From the NCBI RefSeq assembly GCF_000347635.1, contig NC_020514.1:1178001-1242000 (forward strand): a stretch of 64,000 nt of DNA, given 5' to 3'. The notes under the pieces were generated by a model. That model did not search any database and was not told where the DNA came from. It was given only the letters and a program-made list of their open reading frames with translations. The first letter of the stretch is position 1; each line of letters starts with the position of its first letter. Both the position numbers and the translations under genes were made by a program. The DNA comes from Paraglaciecola psychrophila 170 (lineage in GTDB: Bacteria; Pseudomonadota; Gammaproteobacteria; Enterobacterales; Alteromonadaceae). Positions 55,804 through 64,000 of the stretch are shown piece by piece.

Positions 55804-56610
55804 TTAGGCTCTAGGTCTAAAGTTTTTCAATTGTTTCTTCATCATAGCCAAATAACGCATAGCAGGTAACCAACGTTTGATGCGAAAGGCGGTGCGCCCG
55901 TCTTTGTGGGTGATGGTCATAAATTTGAAATTTTCACTGTCTTGATAGATAGCCTCGGCTACTTGAGCCGCAGTGATATCGGAATAGGTATGCAGCATTT
56001 TACTCACGAGTTTTGCCACACCGGGTTGTTTACTGCGTAGTGACTCATCTAAGTTAGTGGAAAAGAAACCCGGACAAGCCACACTGACATGAATATTGTC
56101 GTGAGTGAGTTCCAGGTGCATGGTTTCTGAAAAGCTAACCACTGCAGCTTTACTGGCGTTATAACTACCCATTAGTGGGGCAGGGGTGATCCCTGCTTGT
56201 GAAGCAATATTCACTATTTTACCGCCGCCGTGTTGCTTCATTAAAGGGACAAAAGCACGGCACATCCTTACCATGCCTAAAACATTAATATTTAGTACCC
56301 AGTCCCACTGTTCAATATCTTCAAATTCCAATGCGCCGCCTGTGGCGACTCCGGCATTGTTGACTAATACATCCACTTTCTGCCAACGGGATTGAAGTTG
56401 TTGTTTCAGTGTTTCAATATCAGCTTCGTTGGTGATATCACAAGGCAAAAAGAAGGCTGCACCACCTGCCTTAGTGATGCTATCAACCACTTTATGGCCG
56501 CGCTCTGAGTTGAGATCAGCAATACACACTTCACAACCTTGCTTGGCATAATGCAACGCCAGCGCTTCACCTAAACCTGAAGCGCCACCGGTTATTAATA
56601 CTGTTTTCAT
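55804..56610 (-). CDS. Short-chain dehydrogenase/reductase
   Basis: The 268-residue SDR has TGGASGLGEALALHYAKQGC, NNAGVATGG, the catalytic Ser in IVNIASQAGITPA and YxxxK in YNASKAAVV, then VACPGFFSTNLDE. Its ATG directly abuts the acyl-CoA dehydrogenase stop (56610/56611), and its end is 4 bp from the kinase gene. In the operon it could interconvert the keto and hydroxy forms of the acyl substrate, the role LvaD has in levulinate catabolism. Confidence 0.93.
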   Translation of the reverse strand: MKTVLITGGASGLGEALALHYAKQGCEVCIADLNSERGHKVVDSITKAGGAAFFLPCDITNEADIETLKQQLQSRWQKVDVLVNNAGVATGGALEFEDIEQWDWVLNINVLGMVRMCRAFVPLMKQHGGGKIVNIASQAGITPAPLMGSYNASKAAVVSFSETMHLELTHDNIHVSVACPGFFSTNLDESLRSKQPGVAKLVSKMLHTYSDITAAQVAEAIYQDSENFKFMTITHKDGRTAFRIKRWLPAMRYLAMMKKQLKNFRPRA

Positions 56611-57831
56611 TTATTGGTACTTTTTCAGTTCTAAACGGGCAACCATGCCTTTATGCACTTCATCAGGGCCGTCGGCTAGACGCAAGGATCTGGCACCAGC
56701 AGCTAAACGGGCTAGTGGGAAGTCATTACACATACCTGCACCACCATGAATTTGGATAGCCATATCTACGACTTCTTCAAGCATTTTGGGTACGGCTACT
56801 TTAATCGCTGATATATCCACCATGGCATTTTTAACACCTAAGTTGTCAATTTTCCAAGCGGCTTGCAGTGTCAGTAAACGAGCTTGTTCGATAGCAATAC
56901 GTGCTTCGGCAACGCGCTCTCTGTTGCCACCAAGCATCATCAAAGGCTTGCCAAAAGCGGTACGTGACATGCCACGCTGCATCGCCAGTTCTAAGGCTTT
57001 TTCAGCACCGCCAATAGAGCGCATGCAATGATGAATTCGACCCGGTCCAAGGCGTCCCTGGGCAATAGCAAAACCCTTACCCATGCCAACAAGCAAGTTT
57101 TCTTTTGGCACACGCACATTGGTAAAGTGCATTTCGCCATGCCCAAAAGGTGCATCGTAATCACCAAAGGCTTGTAACATACGTTTGATTTCAATACCTG
57201 GAGAATCCAGAGGTACCACTACCATACTGTGCTGACTATGTTTGTCGTTTTCTGGATTGGACAGCGCCATAAAGATAGCAATTTTGGCGTTGGGATGACC
57301 TAAACCTGTGGTCCACCATTTTTTGCCATTAAGTACTAATTCGTCACCGTCTACTTCAACGGTAGCTTGCATATTAGTGGCATCAGAAGAGGCAACATCG
57401 GGTTCTGTCATACCAAACACTGAGCGTATCTCACCGGCCAATAATGGTTTAAGCCATTTTTGTTGTTGGTATTCGTTACCAAAGTGGTACAACACTTCCA
57501 TGTTGCCAGTGTCAGGTGCGTTGCAGTTAAATATTTCAGAGGCAAATAACACTCTGCCCATTTGTTCTGCTAATGGTGCATATTCTAATGTAGTTAAACC
57601 TTGGCCTAACTCTGCGTCGGGCATAAACAGATTCCATAACCCAGCCTCTTGCGCTTTTTTCTTGAGTGGCTCAATTAGTGGATGGACTTGCCAATTTTTC
57701 CAATCACCACCGGGATTTAATTCATGGGTTTCAGTATAAATCTGTTCTTCTACTGGATAAATATGTTCGTCCATAAAGGCTTTAACACGTTCAATATAAC
57801 CCTGTGTTTTTTTGCTGTGGTTAAAATCCAT
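56611..57831 (-). CDS. Acyl-CoA dehydrogenase (ACAD10/11-like)
   Basis: The 406-residue flavoprotein covers the full acyl-CoA dehydrogenase fold: FGMTEPDVASSDATNMQATV for flavin/substrate contacts, KWWTTGLGHPNAKIAIFMAL, RLGPGRIHHCMRSIGGAEKA and the C-terminal QIHGGAGMCNDFPLARLAAG. RIHHCMR is typical of ACAD10/11 and similar bacterial enzymes. With the neighbouring APH-like kinase it may process a phosphorylated 4-hydroxyacyl-CoA instead of doing a simple beta-oxidation step. It is the first gene of the operon, divergent from a LysR regulator. Confidence 0.94.
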   Translation of the reverse strand: MDFNHSKKTQGYIERVKAFMDEHIYPVEEQIYTETHELNPGGDWKNWQVHPLIEPLKKKAQEAGLWNLFMPDAELGQGLTTLEYAPLAEQMGRVLFASEIFNCNAPDTGNMEVLYHFGNEYQQQKWLKPLLAGEIRSVFGMTEPDVASSDATNMQATVEVDGDELVLNGKKWWTTGLGHPNAKIAIFMALSNPENDKHSQHSMVVVPLDSPGIEIKRMLQAFGDYDAPFGHGEMHFTNVRVPKENLLVGMGKGFAIAQGRLGPGRIHHCMRSIGGAEKALELAMQRGMSRTAFGKPLMMLGGNRERVAEARIAIEQARLLTLQAAWKIDNLGVKNAMVDISAIKVAVPKMLEEVVDMAIQIHGGAGMCNDFPLARLAAGARSLRLADGPDEVHKGMVARLELKKYQ

Positions 57832-57923
57832 GATAGTGGCTCCAAAAGTTTAGGTGCATGTAATTACGTATAGAATAGTCGCTTTATTAAATTGAATGAA
57901 ATGAAAAATACTATATGGTTACT

Positions 57924-57938
57924 ATGAATTTTATTCAT
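57924..57938. promoter_or_regulatory. LysR-type T-N11-A palindrome
   Basis: ATGAATTTTATTCAT at 57924-57938 is a perfect 6-3-6 palindrome containing TGAATTTTATTCA, the T-N11-A pattern of LysR operators. It lies 14 bp before the LysR ATG, in the divergent promoter region shared with the acyl-CoA dehydrogenase operon. Confidence 0.6.
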
Positions 57939-57951
57939 TGGGTAGTATTTG

Positions 57952-58869
57952 ATGACTGATGTTACAAAAGTCCAGCAACTTGACCTTAATTTACTCAAAG
58001 TGTTTGAAAGTATTTATCAAGAGCAGAATATGTCGCGAGCAGCAGAAGTGCTGCATATTACCCCTTCAGCGGTTAGTCATGCGTTAAAAAGGTTACGAGA
58101 GCATCTGGGTGATCCGCTGTTTCAGCGTAGTAATAATCGGATGTTACCTACACCTGCTTGCCAGCGTATGGCTCCGCAGATAATTGATAATCTGACTCGC
58201 CTAAGACAAATATTGCAGCATTGGGGAGAGTTTCAACCGCACAGCAGTCAACATCATTTTCGTTTAGGTATTCATTACGCCCTTGAACCTTCCATTTTGC
58301 CGAAGTTAGCTAAAAGGTTGTCTGAGCTTGCCCCTAATACCACCTTTAGCAGTGTTAAGGTTGATAGGGGAAACTTAACACGAGAATTAGGGGCGGGGCA
58401 TATTGATATGGCGTTTGATGTAGCTCTACCTATTAAACCGCCTGTACTACACACAAAACTTATCGATGGTAAGTTTTGTGTGTTAATGCGCAAAGGACAT
58501 CTTCTAGAGAATAACTTAACTCAGCAAACGTATTTTACAGCTAAACATATTGGTGTTTCTAATCGCCCAAGTGGTGCTGCGGCTGAGGATATTTTATTTC
58601 AACAGCAAGGGCTTTCGCGGCAAATAAGCATTCGCTGCCAAAACTATTACGCCGCGAAAGCCATGCTGATTGAGTCTGACTTTCTTTTAACGGTGCCATA
58701 CATGTTGGGTAAGGAGTTGCTGGCAGACTCAGCCCAATCCAATACGTTGATAGAAGCCCCAATGCCCGTGCAACTGACAAATATTGAAACACATCTATAC
58801 TGGCATAAAAACACCGAGCATGACGCGGCATTAAGTTGGTTTAGGCAAATTTTGGAGTCACTGATCTAA
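57952..58869 (+). CDS. LysR-family transcriptional regulator of the catabolic operon
   Basis: ATG 57952 gives 305 residues; the TTG at 57949 is ignored. The HTH region reads LDLNLLKVFESIYQEQNMSR, then SAVSHALKRLREHLGDPLFQ. The effector domain is the PBP2-like fold (FRLGIHYALEPSILPKLAKR). The sequence resembles the NodD/LinR-type group. It is divergent from the acyl-CoA dehydrogenase operon with a T-N11-A site between them, so it is the likely operon activator and autoregulator. Confidence 0.94.
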   Translation: MTDVTKVQQLDLNLLKVFESIYQEQNMSRAAEVLHITPSAVSHALKRLREHLGDPLFQRSNNRMLPTPACQRMAPQIIDNLTRLRQILQHWGEFQPHSSQHHFRLGIHYALEPSILPKLAKRLSELAPNTTFSSVKVDRGNLTRELGAGHIDMAFDVALPIKPPVLHTKLIDGKFCVLMRKGHLLENNLTQQTYFTAKHIGVSNRPSGAAAEDILFQQQGLSRQISIRCQNYYAAKAMLIESDFLLTVPYMLGKELLADSAQSNTLIEAPMPVQLTNIETHLYWHKNTEHDAALSWFRQILESLI

Positions 58870-58979
58870 ATTAATATTGGCTCTATTCGCATGAGCTTTA
58901 AAATGGCATGATATTTTTTGTATAAAAATCAACTTGACCAGATTGTGCTGTTCAATAATTAAAGTGAAGGGAGAGCATC

Positions 58980-60851
58980 TTGAGCTGCGGCAAGTGCATT
59001 AAGTTGTTAGCCAGTCTTTTTATTGGTGTTTTTAGTGTCCCATTATTTAGTGCACAGTTGTTGTCTGCCCAATCCATTCCTACTGTCGACGTCCAAAAAG
59101 AATTTAAAAATGGTAAGGCAAGTCTTGCTGGAGAGTGGGCATTAAGCTGGGGTGAGTGGACGTCATTGGAAGATATTGCCGCGTCTGAGGCCAACTTCAA
59201 AATTGTGCAATTACCTAATTTCGTGACTACTCTAATTGATGATAAGACCTTAAATGAACTCCGTTTTGGTACTTACATACTCAAACTGAAGAATTTGAGT
59301 CGTACTTTCAATAAACCGGCAATACGCATGCGTAATGTCAATGATGCTTGGCAAGCATGGTGGATTGATGAGTCTGGGCAAGCTCAATTTTTAGGTGAGT
59401 CAGGTAAAATTTCAAAAAACTATGAAGCGCAACAAATGCGCTTTAAAACACAAATATTACAACTCCCTCAAAATGTTAACTCAGGTACCTTAGTGGTGTA
59501 CCTTTCGGCACAATTATATAAACGGGCAGGCATGTATGGCGCATTCGATGTGCGGGAATTCGAGTTGGCTAATAAAGCACTGCTTTCTGACTTGGCCAGT
59601 CGTGTTGCGTTAATTGCGATTGGTTTACTGGTTGTATTTCAAAATATACTGTTTTATGTATTTCGCCCCAAAGAGCGTGTTTTATTATTATTGGCCGTGT
59701 TTGCATTTTCTGTTTTGTTGAGGGCTGCGGTATCGACCGATTATGTTTATTACCTCTTTGGGGATCCGGCTTATTTTGATATTTTATTAAGACTCGAATA
59801 TATCACCATAGTATGGCCGGCTGTAGCAGCTGCGCACTTTTTCTCATGTTTATATCCCGCTAAATTTTCTACCCGAGTCGTGCAGTTAGGTTACTTAATT
59901 ATTGCCCTTGTTGTCACTTTCACACTACTGGTGCAACTAACACAAGTTGTTGATAATTTATTCTATTACCAAGGGCTTTTAGGAATATTTAGTTTTTATA
60001 CTATGTGGCTAATCATAAATTCAATGATACTTACATCTCTCCGCTCCACATTAATGATTGTTAGTTTTTTTGTTTTATTTGGGGGAGTGGTAAATGATGT
60101 TTTTGCAGCGTCGTCGAGCACCTATAATTTGTATGTTTCTGAATATACACTGTTTTTATTTTTGTTTGCGCAAACTCAATATCACTCATTAAGGTTTGTA
60201 TCTGCACTGGATATGGCCGAACATTTAACTAATAACTTACAAAAAGAAGTGGCACAAAAAACCAATGAGTTGTCTATTCGCAATCGTGAACTAGAAGATA
60301 AAGCAGATTATTTAAAGGTTCAACATGATCGGATAAAAGAGTTATCAGAAACTGACCATCTCACTGGCTTATATAATCGCCAAATGTTTGATAGCTATTT
60401 TGATTTGAAATTTACTGAGGCTATTCAGCAAACAGAACATTTGTCCTTAGTCATGTTAGATATAGATAACTTTAAGGAAATTAATGATGGTTATGGACAT
60501 CAAGTTGGGGATGCGTGTTTAAAAGCGATTGCTGAATATTTACAGCAAACTAATTTGCGTAAAAATGACTTTGTTGCAAGGTACGGGGGGGAGGAAGTGG
60601 TCATTGTTTTATCTAATACGGATATCAAAGGTGCTGCAGAAATCAGCCAAAGAATATGTGATGGATTGAGCCAGATAAAATTCAGTGTTGTGCAAGGTGC
60701 GATTGCACTGACTGCAAGTTTTGGCGTAGCTGAGTTAACATACAATCAGGCTAGCAATACCACCCAGTTACTTAAATTGGCAGATGACGCCCTTTATCAG
60801 GCAAAATTGCAAGGCAAAAACCAAGTGGTTACGGCTAAAATTGACGCTTAG
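58980..60851 (+). CDS. 7TMR-DISM diguanylate cyclase
   Basis: TTG 58980 after GAAGGGAGAG gives 623 residues with a signal peptide (LLASLFIGVFSVPLFSA). The periplasmic part (about 25-205) is a DISM-like beta domain (LAGEWALSWGEWTSLEDIAA), followed by seven helices (about 208-400), a coiled coil (about 410-455) and a GGDEF domain (about 456-620). The active site reads ARYGGEEVVIVLS, a GGEEV variant compatible with activity, with DHLTGLYNRQMFD and LDIDNFKEINDGYGH. It should make cyclic di-GMP in response to an external ligand. No I-site RxxD is obvious just before GGEEV. Confidence 0.92.
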   Translation: MSCGKCIKLLASLFIGVFSVPLFSAQLLSAQSIPTVDVQKEFKNGKASLAGEWALSWGEWTSLEDIAASEANFKIVQLPNFVTTLIDDKTLNELRFGTYILKLKNLSRTFNKPAIRMRNVNDAWQAWWIDESGQAQFLGESGKISKNYEAQQMRFKTQILQLPQNVNSGTLVVYLSAQLYKRAGMYGAFDVREFELANKALLSDLASRVALIAIGLLVVFQNILFYVFRPKERVLLLLAVFAFSVLLRAAVSTDYVYYLFGDPAYFDILLRLEYITIVWPAVAAAHFFSCLYPAKFSTRVVQLGYLIIALVVTFTLLVQLTQVVDNLFYYQGLLGIFSFYTMWLIINSMILTSLRSTLMIVSFFVLFGGVVNDVFAASSSTYNLYVSEYTLFLFLFAQTQYHSLRFVSALDMAEHLTNNLQKEVAQKTNELSIRNRELEDKADYLKVQHDRIKELSETDHLTGLYNRQMFDSYFDLKFTEAIQQTEHLSLVMLDIDNFKEINDGYGHQVGDACLKAIAEYLQQTNLRKNDFVARYGGEEVVIVLSNTDIKGAAEISQRICDGLSQIKFSVVQGAIALTASFGVAELTYNQASNTTQLLKLADDALYQAKLQGKNQVVTAKIDA

Positions 60852-60969
60852 ATGGGGGTATTTCTTTCAGTATAAACAAAGTTATAATATTCACAAATTG
60901 TAACGTTTATTTTACTAGCCGACGACTAGTTTAAGTCCGCTTAGTTAAAATCCAAAAGAGCCCATTACC

Positions 60970-61674
60970 TTGCTTAGTATTGTTATCCCTACATTAAACG
61001 AGTTCAAAACCGGTTATCTTTCTAAGACACTTGATGCCTATATTGGGGTAGAGGGTATCGAGATCATTTGTGTAGATGGAGGTAGTCAAGACGATACTAT
61101 TTCGATAATCAAGCAGTCTAATGCCAAGCTAATCACCACTGATATTGGCTCCCGGGCTGGTAGACTAAATGCAGGTATCAAACTAGCTAAATTCGATATG
61201 GTGCTGCTGCATCACCCACGAAGTCTAGTGGATGTTGAGGGCATTAAAGCCTTAACTAACCATACGCCTGATATACATTGGGGAGCTTTTACTCATCAGT
61301 TCGATATTCAGCACCCTTTATTAAACTTCACGTCTTGGTATTCGAATCGAATGCGTGGTGATTGCCGCGGCGTGTATTATTTAGATCATTGTTTATTTGC
61401 CCAAAAACAGTTATTACTCGATGTAGGATTACTTCCAGAAATCGATATTTTCGAAGATACAGAGATTTGTTTAAAATTAAATAGTAAGGCCAAACCCGTT
61501 AGGCTGCCATATATTAGTCGTACTTCAGCCGTTCGTTTTCAAACTAATGGGATCTATCGCCAGGCCCTTAAAAACCAATATATGAAGTGGTGCTATTACT
61601 TCAGGGGTTCGGATAAAAATATGAATGCCCTTTATGAAAAAGGTATAGATTTAAATACCAAGTATAAAAAATAG
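60970..61674 (+). CDS. Family 2 glycosyltransferase
   Basis: TTG 60970 gives 234 residues beginning LSIVIPTLNEF. The GT-A nucleotide-sugar region shows IEIICVDGGSQDDTISIIKQ and the usual DXD position reads LLHHPRS, so the metal motif is changed. GIYRQALKNQYMKWCYYF is near the end. It resembles the TIGR04283-type (arsenosugar-associated) glycosyltransferases in size and opening. The donor and acceptor are unknown. It sits between two DISM-GGDEF genes, which may hint at a cyclic di-GMP-related surface glycan. Confidence 0.85.
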   Translation: MLSIVIPTLNEFKTGYLSKTLDAYIGVEGIEIICVDGGSQDDTISIIKQSNAKLITTDIGSRAGRLNAGIKLAKFDMVLLHHPRSLVDVEGIKALTNHTPDIHWGAFTHQFDIQHPLLNFTSWYSNRMRGDCRGVYYLDHCLFAQKQLLLDVGLLPEIDIFEDTEICLKLNSKAKPVRLPYISRTSAVRFQTNGIYRQALKNQYMKWCYYFRGSDKNMNALYEKGIDLNTKYKK

Positions 61675-61769
61675 CCAAAATATTAGGAACACGTAAAGGG
61701 GGAAATTGTTAGTATAAATAAGCAACAACTTGTTATGGTATTTCCTATACAGCTTTAGTTAAGGACAAT

Positions 61770-63564
61770 ATGGCTGCCCTAAGAAAATATCATATGGATA
61801 TCTGGTCAAAGGCGCTATCAATAGCATTGTTCTTTGTGACTATGTTGTTATTTATGCCGCTTATTTATCATTTTAGTATGGCCTTGCAACCCACTACAAA
61901 ACAGGCCTATGATGGCCAAGTCACTATTCAAGCGTCAGATTTTTCTTCAAGACAAACACTCGCCTTAGTGGGCGACTGGTCTTTCTTTTGGAAGCAGCTT
62001 CTTGAGCCTGACCAGTTGCAAGGGTCTATAAAAAAGTCCACTTTTATAAAAGGGCGTGGTGGCTGGCAATCTTCAACTTATAATCAAGATTATGATGCTA
62101 TTGGTTTTGCTACCTATCATTTAGATGTTGCTCTTGAAAAAGATGCTAATAATTTAGCTATCCGAATTCCCAAAATTGAGAGTGCTTACAGGTTATATAT
62201 AGATACTAAGTTTATGGCATCAGGTGGTTTAGTGACAGACACTGAACCAGCTGGAACACCGGGATTCAATACTGCCATTGTTAGAATACCTGATGGACTA
62301 AATACTTTTCTATAACGATACAAGTATCAAATTATCATTCGAGTTGGGGCGGATTATGGGCGCGCTGCTAATTACGGCGATCCACTCATTGATCCAATTC
62401 TTCTTAAGGCCAACAGATAACATTCCTCTGGTGTTTGCATGTTTATGTCTACTATTTTTTCTTCGAGAGTTTACGGTCGATCATATGAGTTTTGCATTAT
62501 TAGCACTTGCGGGTGGTTTTGTGTTGAGAACCAAGTTAAATTTCTTAAGTTTATGCTGGTATTCCTACTGCATTGTATTTCTTTCACTTAAGCTACAATC
62601 AAGAGTTTCACCGTAAATTTTGTTGTTTTATTTATATTGTGAGTATTGTTTTTTTGGCCTTTGTTTTATTTTTTCCTACACGTTATTTTGGCATTCCATT
62701 AGTTTTATTCGAAGTTTTTGCTGTGTTCGTTATGCTCTAAATGTTGCAGAGGATCTGGGTTGCTACGACTAATAAGCAGAGAGACGCTGGAGTGATGTTG
62801 ATTGGATCGTTAATTGCTTTCTCTTTTGCGGTGAATGACATTTTAAATGTGAGTGGTGTGATTACTACAGGCAGATTTATTAGCTTAGGTATTATTGGTT
62901 TTATCATGTCTCAGAGTTTTGTGACAAATAATCGATTTAATCAGTTGAGTAATCATAACGAAACACTGACTGACAAGCTTAAGGAGCACAATGCAGATTT
63001 GGAGCTGATGAGTGAGCTACTTGAGACTAAAGTTGAACAACGAACGCGACAGCTTAAGTTAGCCAACATAGAACTTAAAGCTTTGGCTAATAACGATTCT
63101 CTGACCAACACCTTCAATCGACATGGATTACAACAGTATATTCAGGTCGCTTTTGAGAGTTATCGTCGTTCCCAAAATTTGTTTTGCATCCTACTGATTG
63201 ATTACGATAATTTCAAAGACATTAATGACATTTATGGACACGATGTGGGGGACCATGTTTTGCTCATTGGGGCAGACCTGATTAAATCCGGAATGCGAGA
63301 ACAAGATAAATTAGCCCGTTGGGGGGCGAAGAGTTTCTCATTTTGCTACCAAACACTGATTTGCAAGGCGCACTGGCTATAGCCAATAAACTTAAAGATG
63401 CCATTAGTGCTGACCCTATAGGGCATCCCGTTGGTGTAAACGTGTGGGTGACAGGTGGGGTCGCTCTAATCAATCATAATGATACTTTCGAAACGCTGTT
63501 TAAACGAGCGGACGATGCCTTGTATCAAGGTAAGCAGAATGGAAAAAATCAAATTTGCAGTTAA
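61770..63564 (+). pseudogene. Second 7TMR-DISM GGDEF protein, frameshifted at several points
   Basis: ATG 61770 (after AAGGACAAT) opens a signal-anchor and DISM periplasmic domain (LALVGDWSFFWKQLLEPDQL) that is lost near 62312; inserting a base after AATACTTTT restores SITIQVSNYHSSWGGLW. Membrane segments continue in the 62344-62616 and 62741-63382 pieces with further shifts. The last pieces hold a coiled coil and a GGDEF domain (NDSLTNTFNRHGLQ, LIDYDNFKDINDIYGHD). The active site is split at a G6 run (63321-63326): one more G gives RWGGEEFLILLP. As read, no complete cyclase is made. Its layout repeats that of the 58980-60851 gene, so they are paralogues. Confidence 0.85.
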
Positions 63565-63638
63565 CCTAAGTCTGCACATAGTAAGCATAATTAGTTGTCT
63601 CTATGTTGGCTAGTGTTGCGTGCAGATTACCCAAAAAA

Positions 63639-64000
63639 TTAAAAGCCGTTCAACATTTCACGCAATTTTTTTTCAGCCAGTTCAGTCGGTGATAACGATT
63701 CATCATCTTGATTTTTTTCAGGAACTACATCGCCAAACAAGGCGGCTAATTCAGCCTTGGCTTTAGCCGCTTTCTGGTTGTCGGCCATTTTAAATACCTT
63801 GTTGTTAGGTTTGAAATAATCGCAAAAATTAGCCTTTTTAGTGTCGCTTATATGCTCAGCTCTTTCTTCTTCACAGCGGTCTTTGACAAAGTACAGGCAC
63901 ATATTGCAAACATGCTGATCTGCTTTGCATTTGTCACACTCTTCACGCCTTGACATTGGGAGGATGACATTGCTTAGAGCCTCGTTACAATTCCAACAGA
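63639..64000 (-). CDS. Cysteine-rich zinc-binding-type protein, 5' end beyond the window
   Basis: The frame is open through the right edge. The internal ATG at 63956 is not the true start, because upstream codons encode CWNCNEALSNVILPMSRREE, which supplies the first CxxC of a paired zinc site. CDKCKADQHVCNMCLYFVKD and CEEERAEHISDTKKANFCDY follow, then a charged, helical tail (KAAKAKAELAALFGDV). The pattern matches a small conserved proteobacterial family of unknown function with WNC and FCDYF-type motifs. Probably only a few N-terminal residues are missing. Confidence 0.82.
   Translation of the reverse strand, partial: CWNCNEALSNVILPMSRREECDKCKADQHVCNMCLYFVKDRCEEERAEHISDTKKANFCDYFKPNNKVFKMADNQKAAKAKAELAALFGDVVPEKNQDDESLSPTELAEKKLREMLNGF

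Noticed and set aside
57308..57739. 143-codon plus-strand frame
   Set aside because: Antisense to the acyl-CoA dehydrogenase gene.

Overview
The window looks like a chromosomal segment of a marine gammaproteobacterium of the order Alteromonadales (Glaciecola/Paraglaciecola/Alteromonas-like). The basis is family recognition: a gammaproteobacterial AcnB, a Coq7 hydroxylase for ubiquinone, BCCT and TonB-dependent uptake, a TPR-sulfotransferase, AT-rich intergenic DNA and 7TMR-DISM GGDEF proteins. No rRNA, tRNA, CRISPR array or prophage was seen.

Layout. (1) 1-8.7 kb, all minus strand: a tight five-gene signalling operon (secreted unknown protein, FHA-GAF protein, Ser/Thr kinase with TPRs, histidine kinase, NarL-type response regulator) followed by a secreted subtilisin-like protease with an SLH-like repeat that runs off the left edge. 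(2) 9-15.9 kb: serine hydrolase, membrane microprotein with Coq7, zinc ribbon protein, RNase H-like protein, DJ-1/PfpI protein with a divergent LysR regulator, small membrane protein, PQQ-type sugar dehydrogenase. (3) 15.9-24.6 kb: a degenerate copy of the 5' end of acnB, a second aconitase B of Bacteroidota type, the native acnB, a small lipoprotein remnant, a DUF192 protein and an aspartokinase. (4) 24.6-31.3 kb: hairpins, a substrate-binding protein with a 12-bp tandem repeat, a frameshifted S15/CocE hydrolase, an IS1595-type element with a broken transposase, and a split unknown gene. (5) 31.8-44.5 kb: M16 protease, DUF3185 protein, a block of decaying genes (OmpW, delta-type carbonic anhydrase, histidine kinase) around an intact OmpR-type regulator, TPR-sulfotransferase, a 282-bp MITE-like element, and a TonB receptor with two frameshifts. 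(6) 44.8-52.9 kb: BCCT transporter, class V aminotransferase, BenE transporter with GntR regulator, a HEPN-like protein, VOC protein, bile-acid/sodium symporter family protein. (7) 53.1-58.9 kb: a five-gene catabolic operon (acyl-CoA dehydrogenase, SDR, APH-like kinase, histidine phosphatase, SDR) with a divergent LysR. (8) 59-64 kb: two DISM-GGDEF diguanylate cyclases, the second broken, around a family 2 glycosyltransferase, then a cysteine-rich protein cut by the right edge.

An unusual number of genes are broken: about ten loci carry frameshifts or stops. Most frameshifts are single-base changes in short homopolymers and could be sequencing indels. The 35.4-39.3 kb block also has several in-frame stop substitutions and looks like real decay. 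The most interesting signals are the foreign tandem aconitase with its acnB 5' remnant, the Ser/Thr-kinase/FHA/two-component operon beside a secreted protease, a canonical -1 slippery heptamer exactly where the response regulator is split, and the kinase/dehydrogenase/phosphatase catabolic operon.
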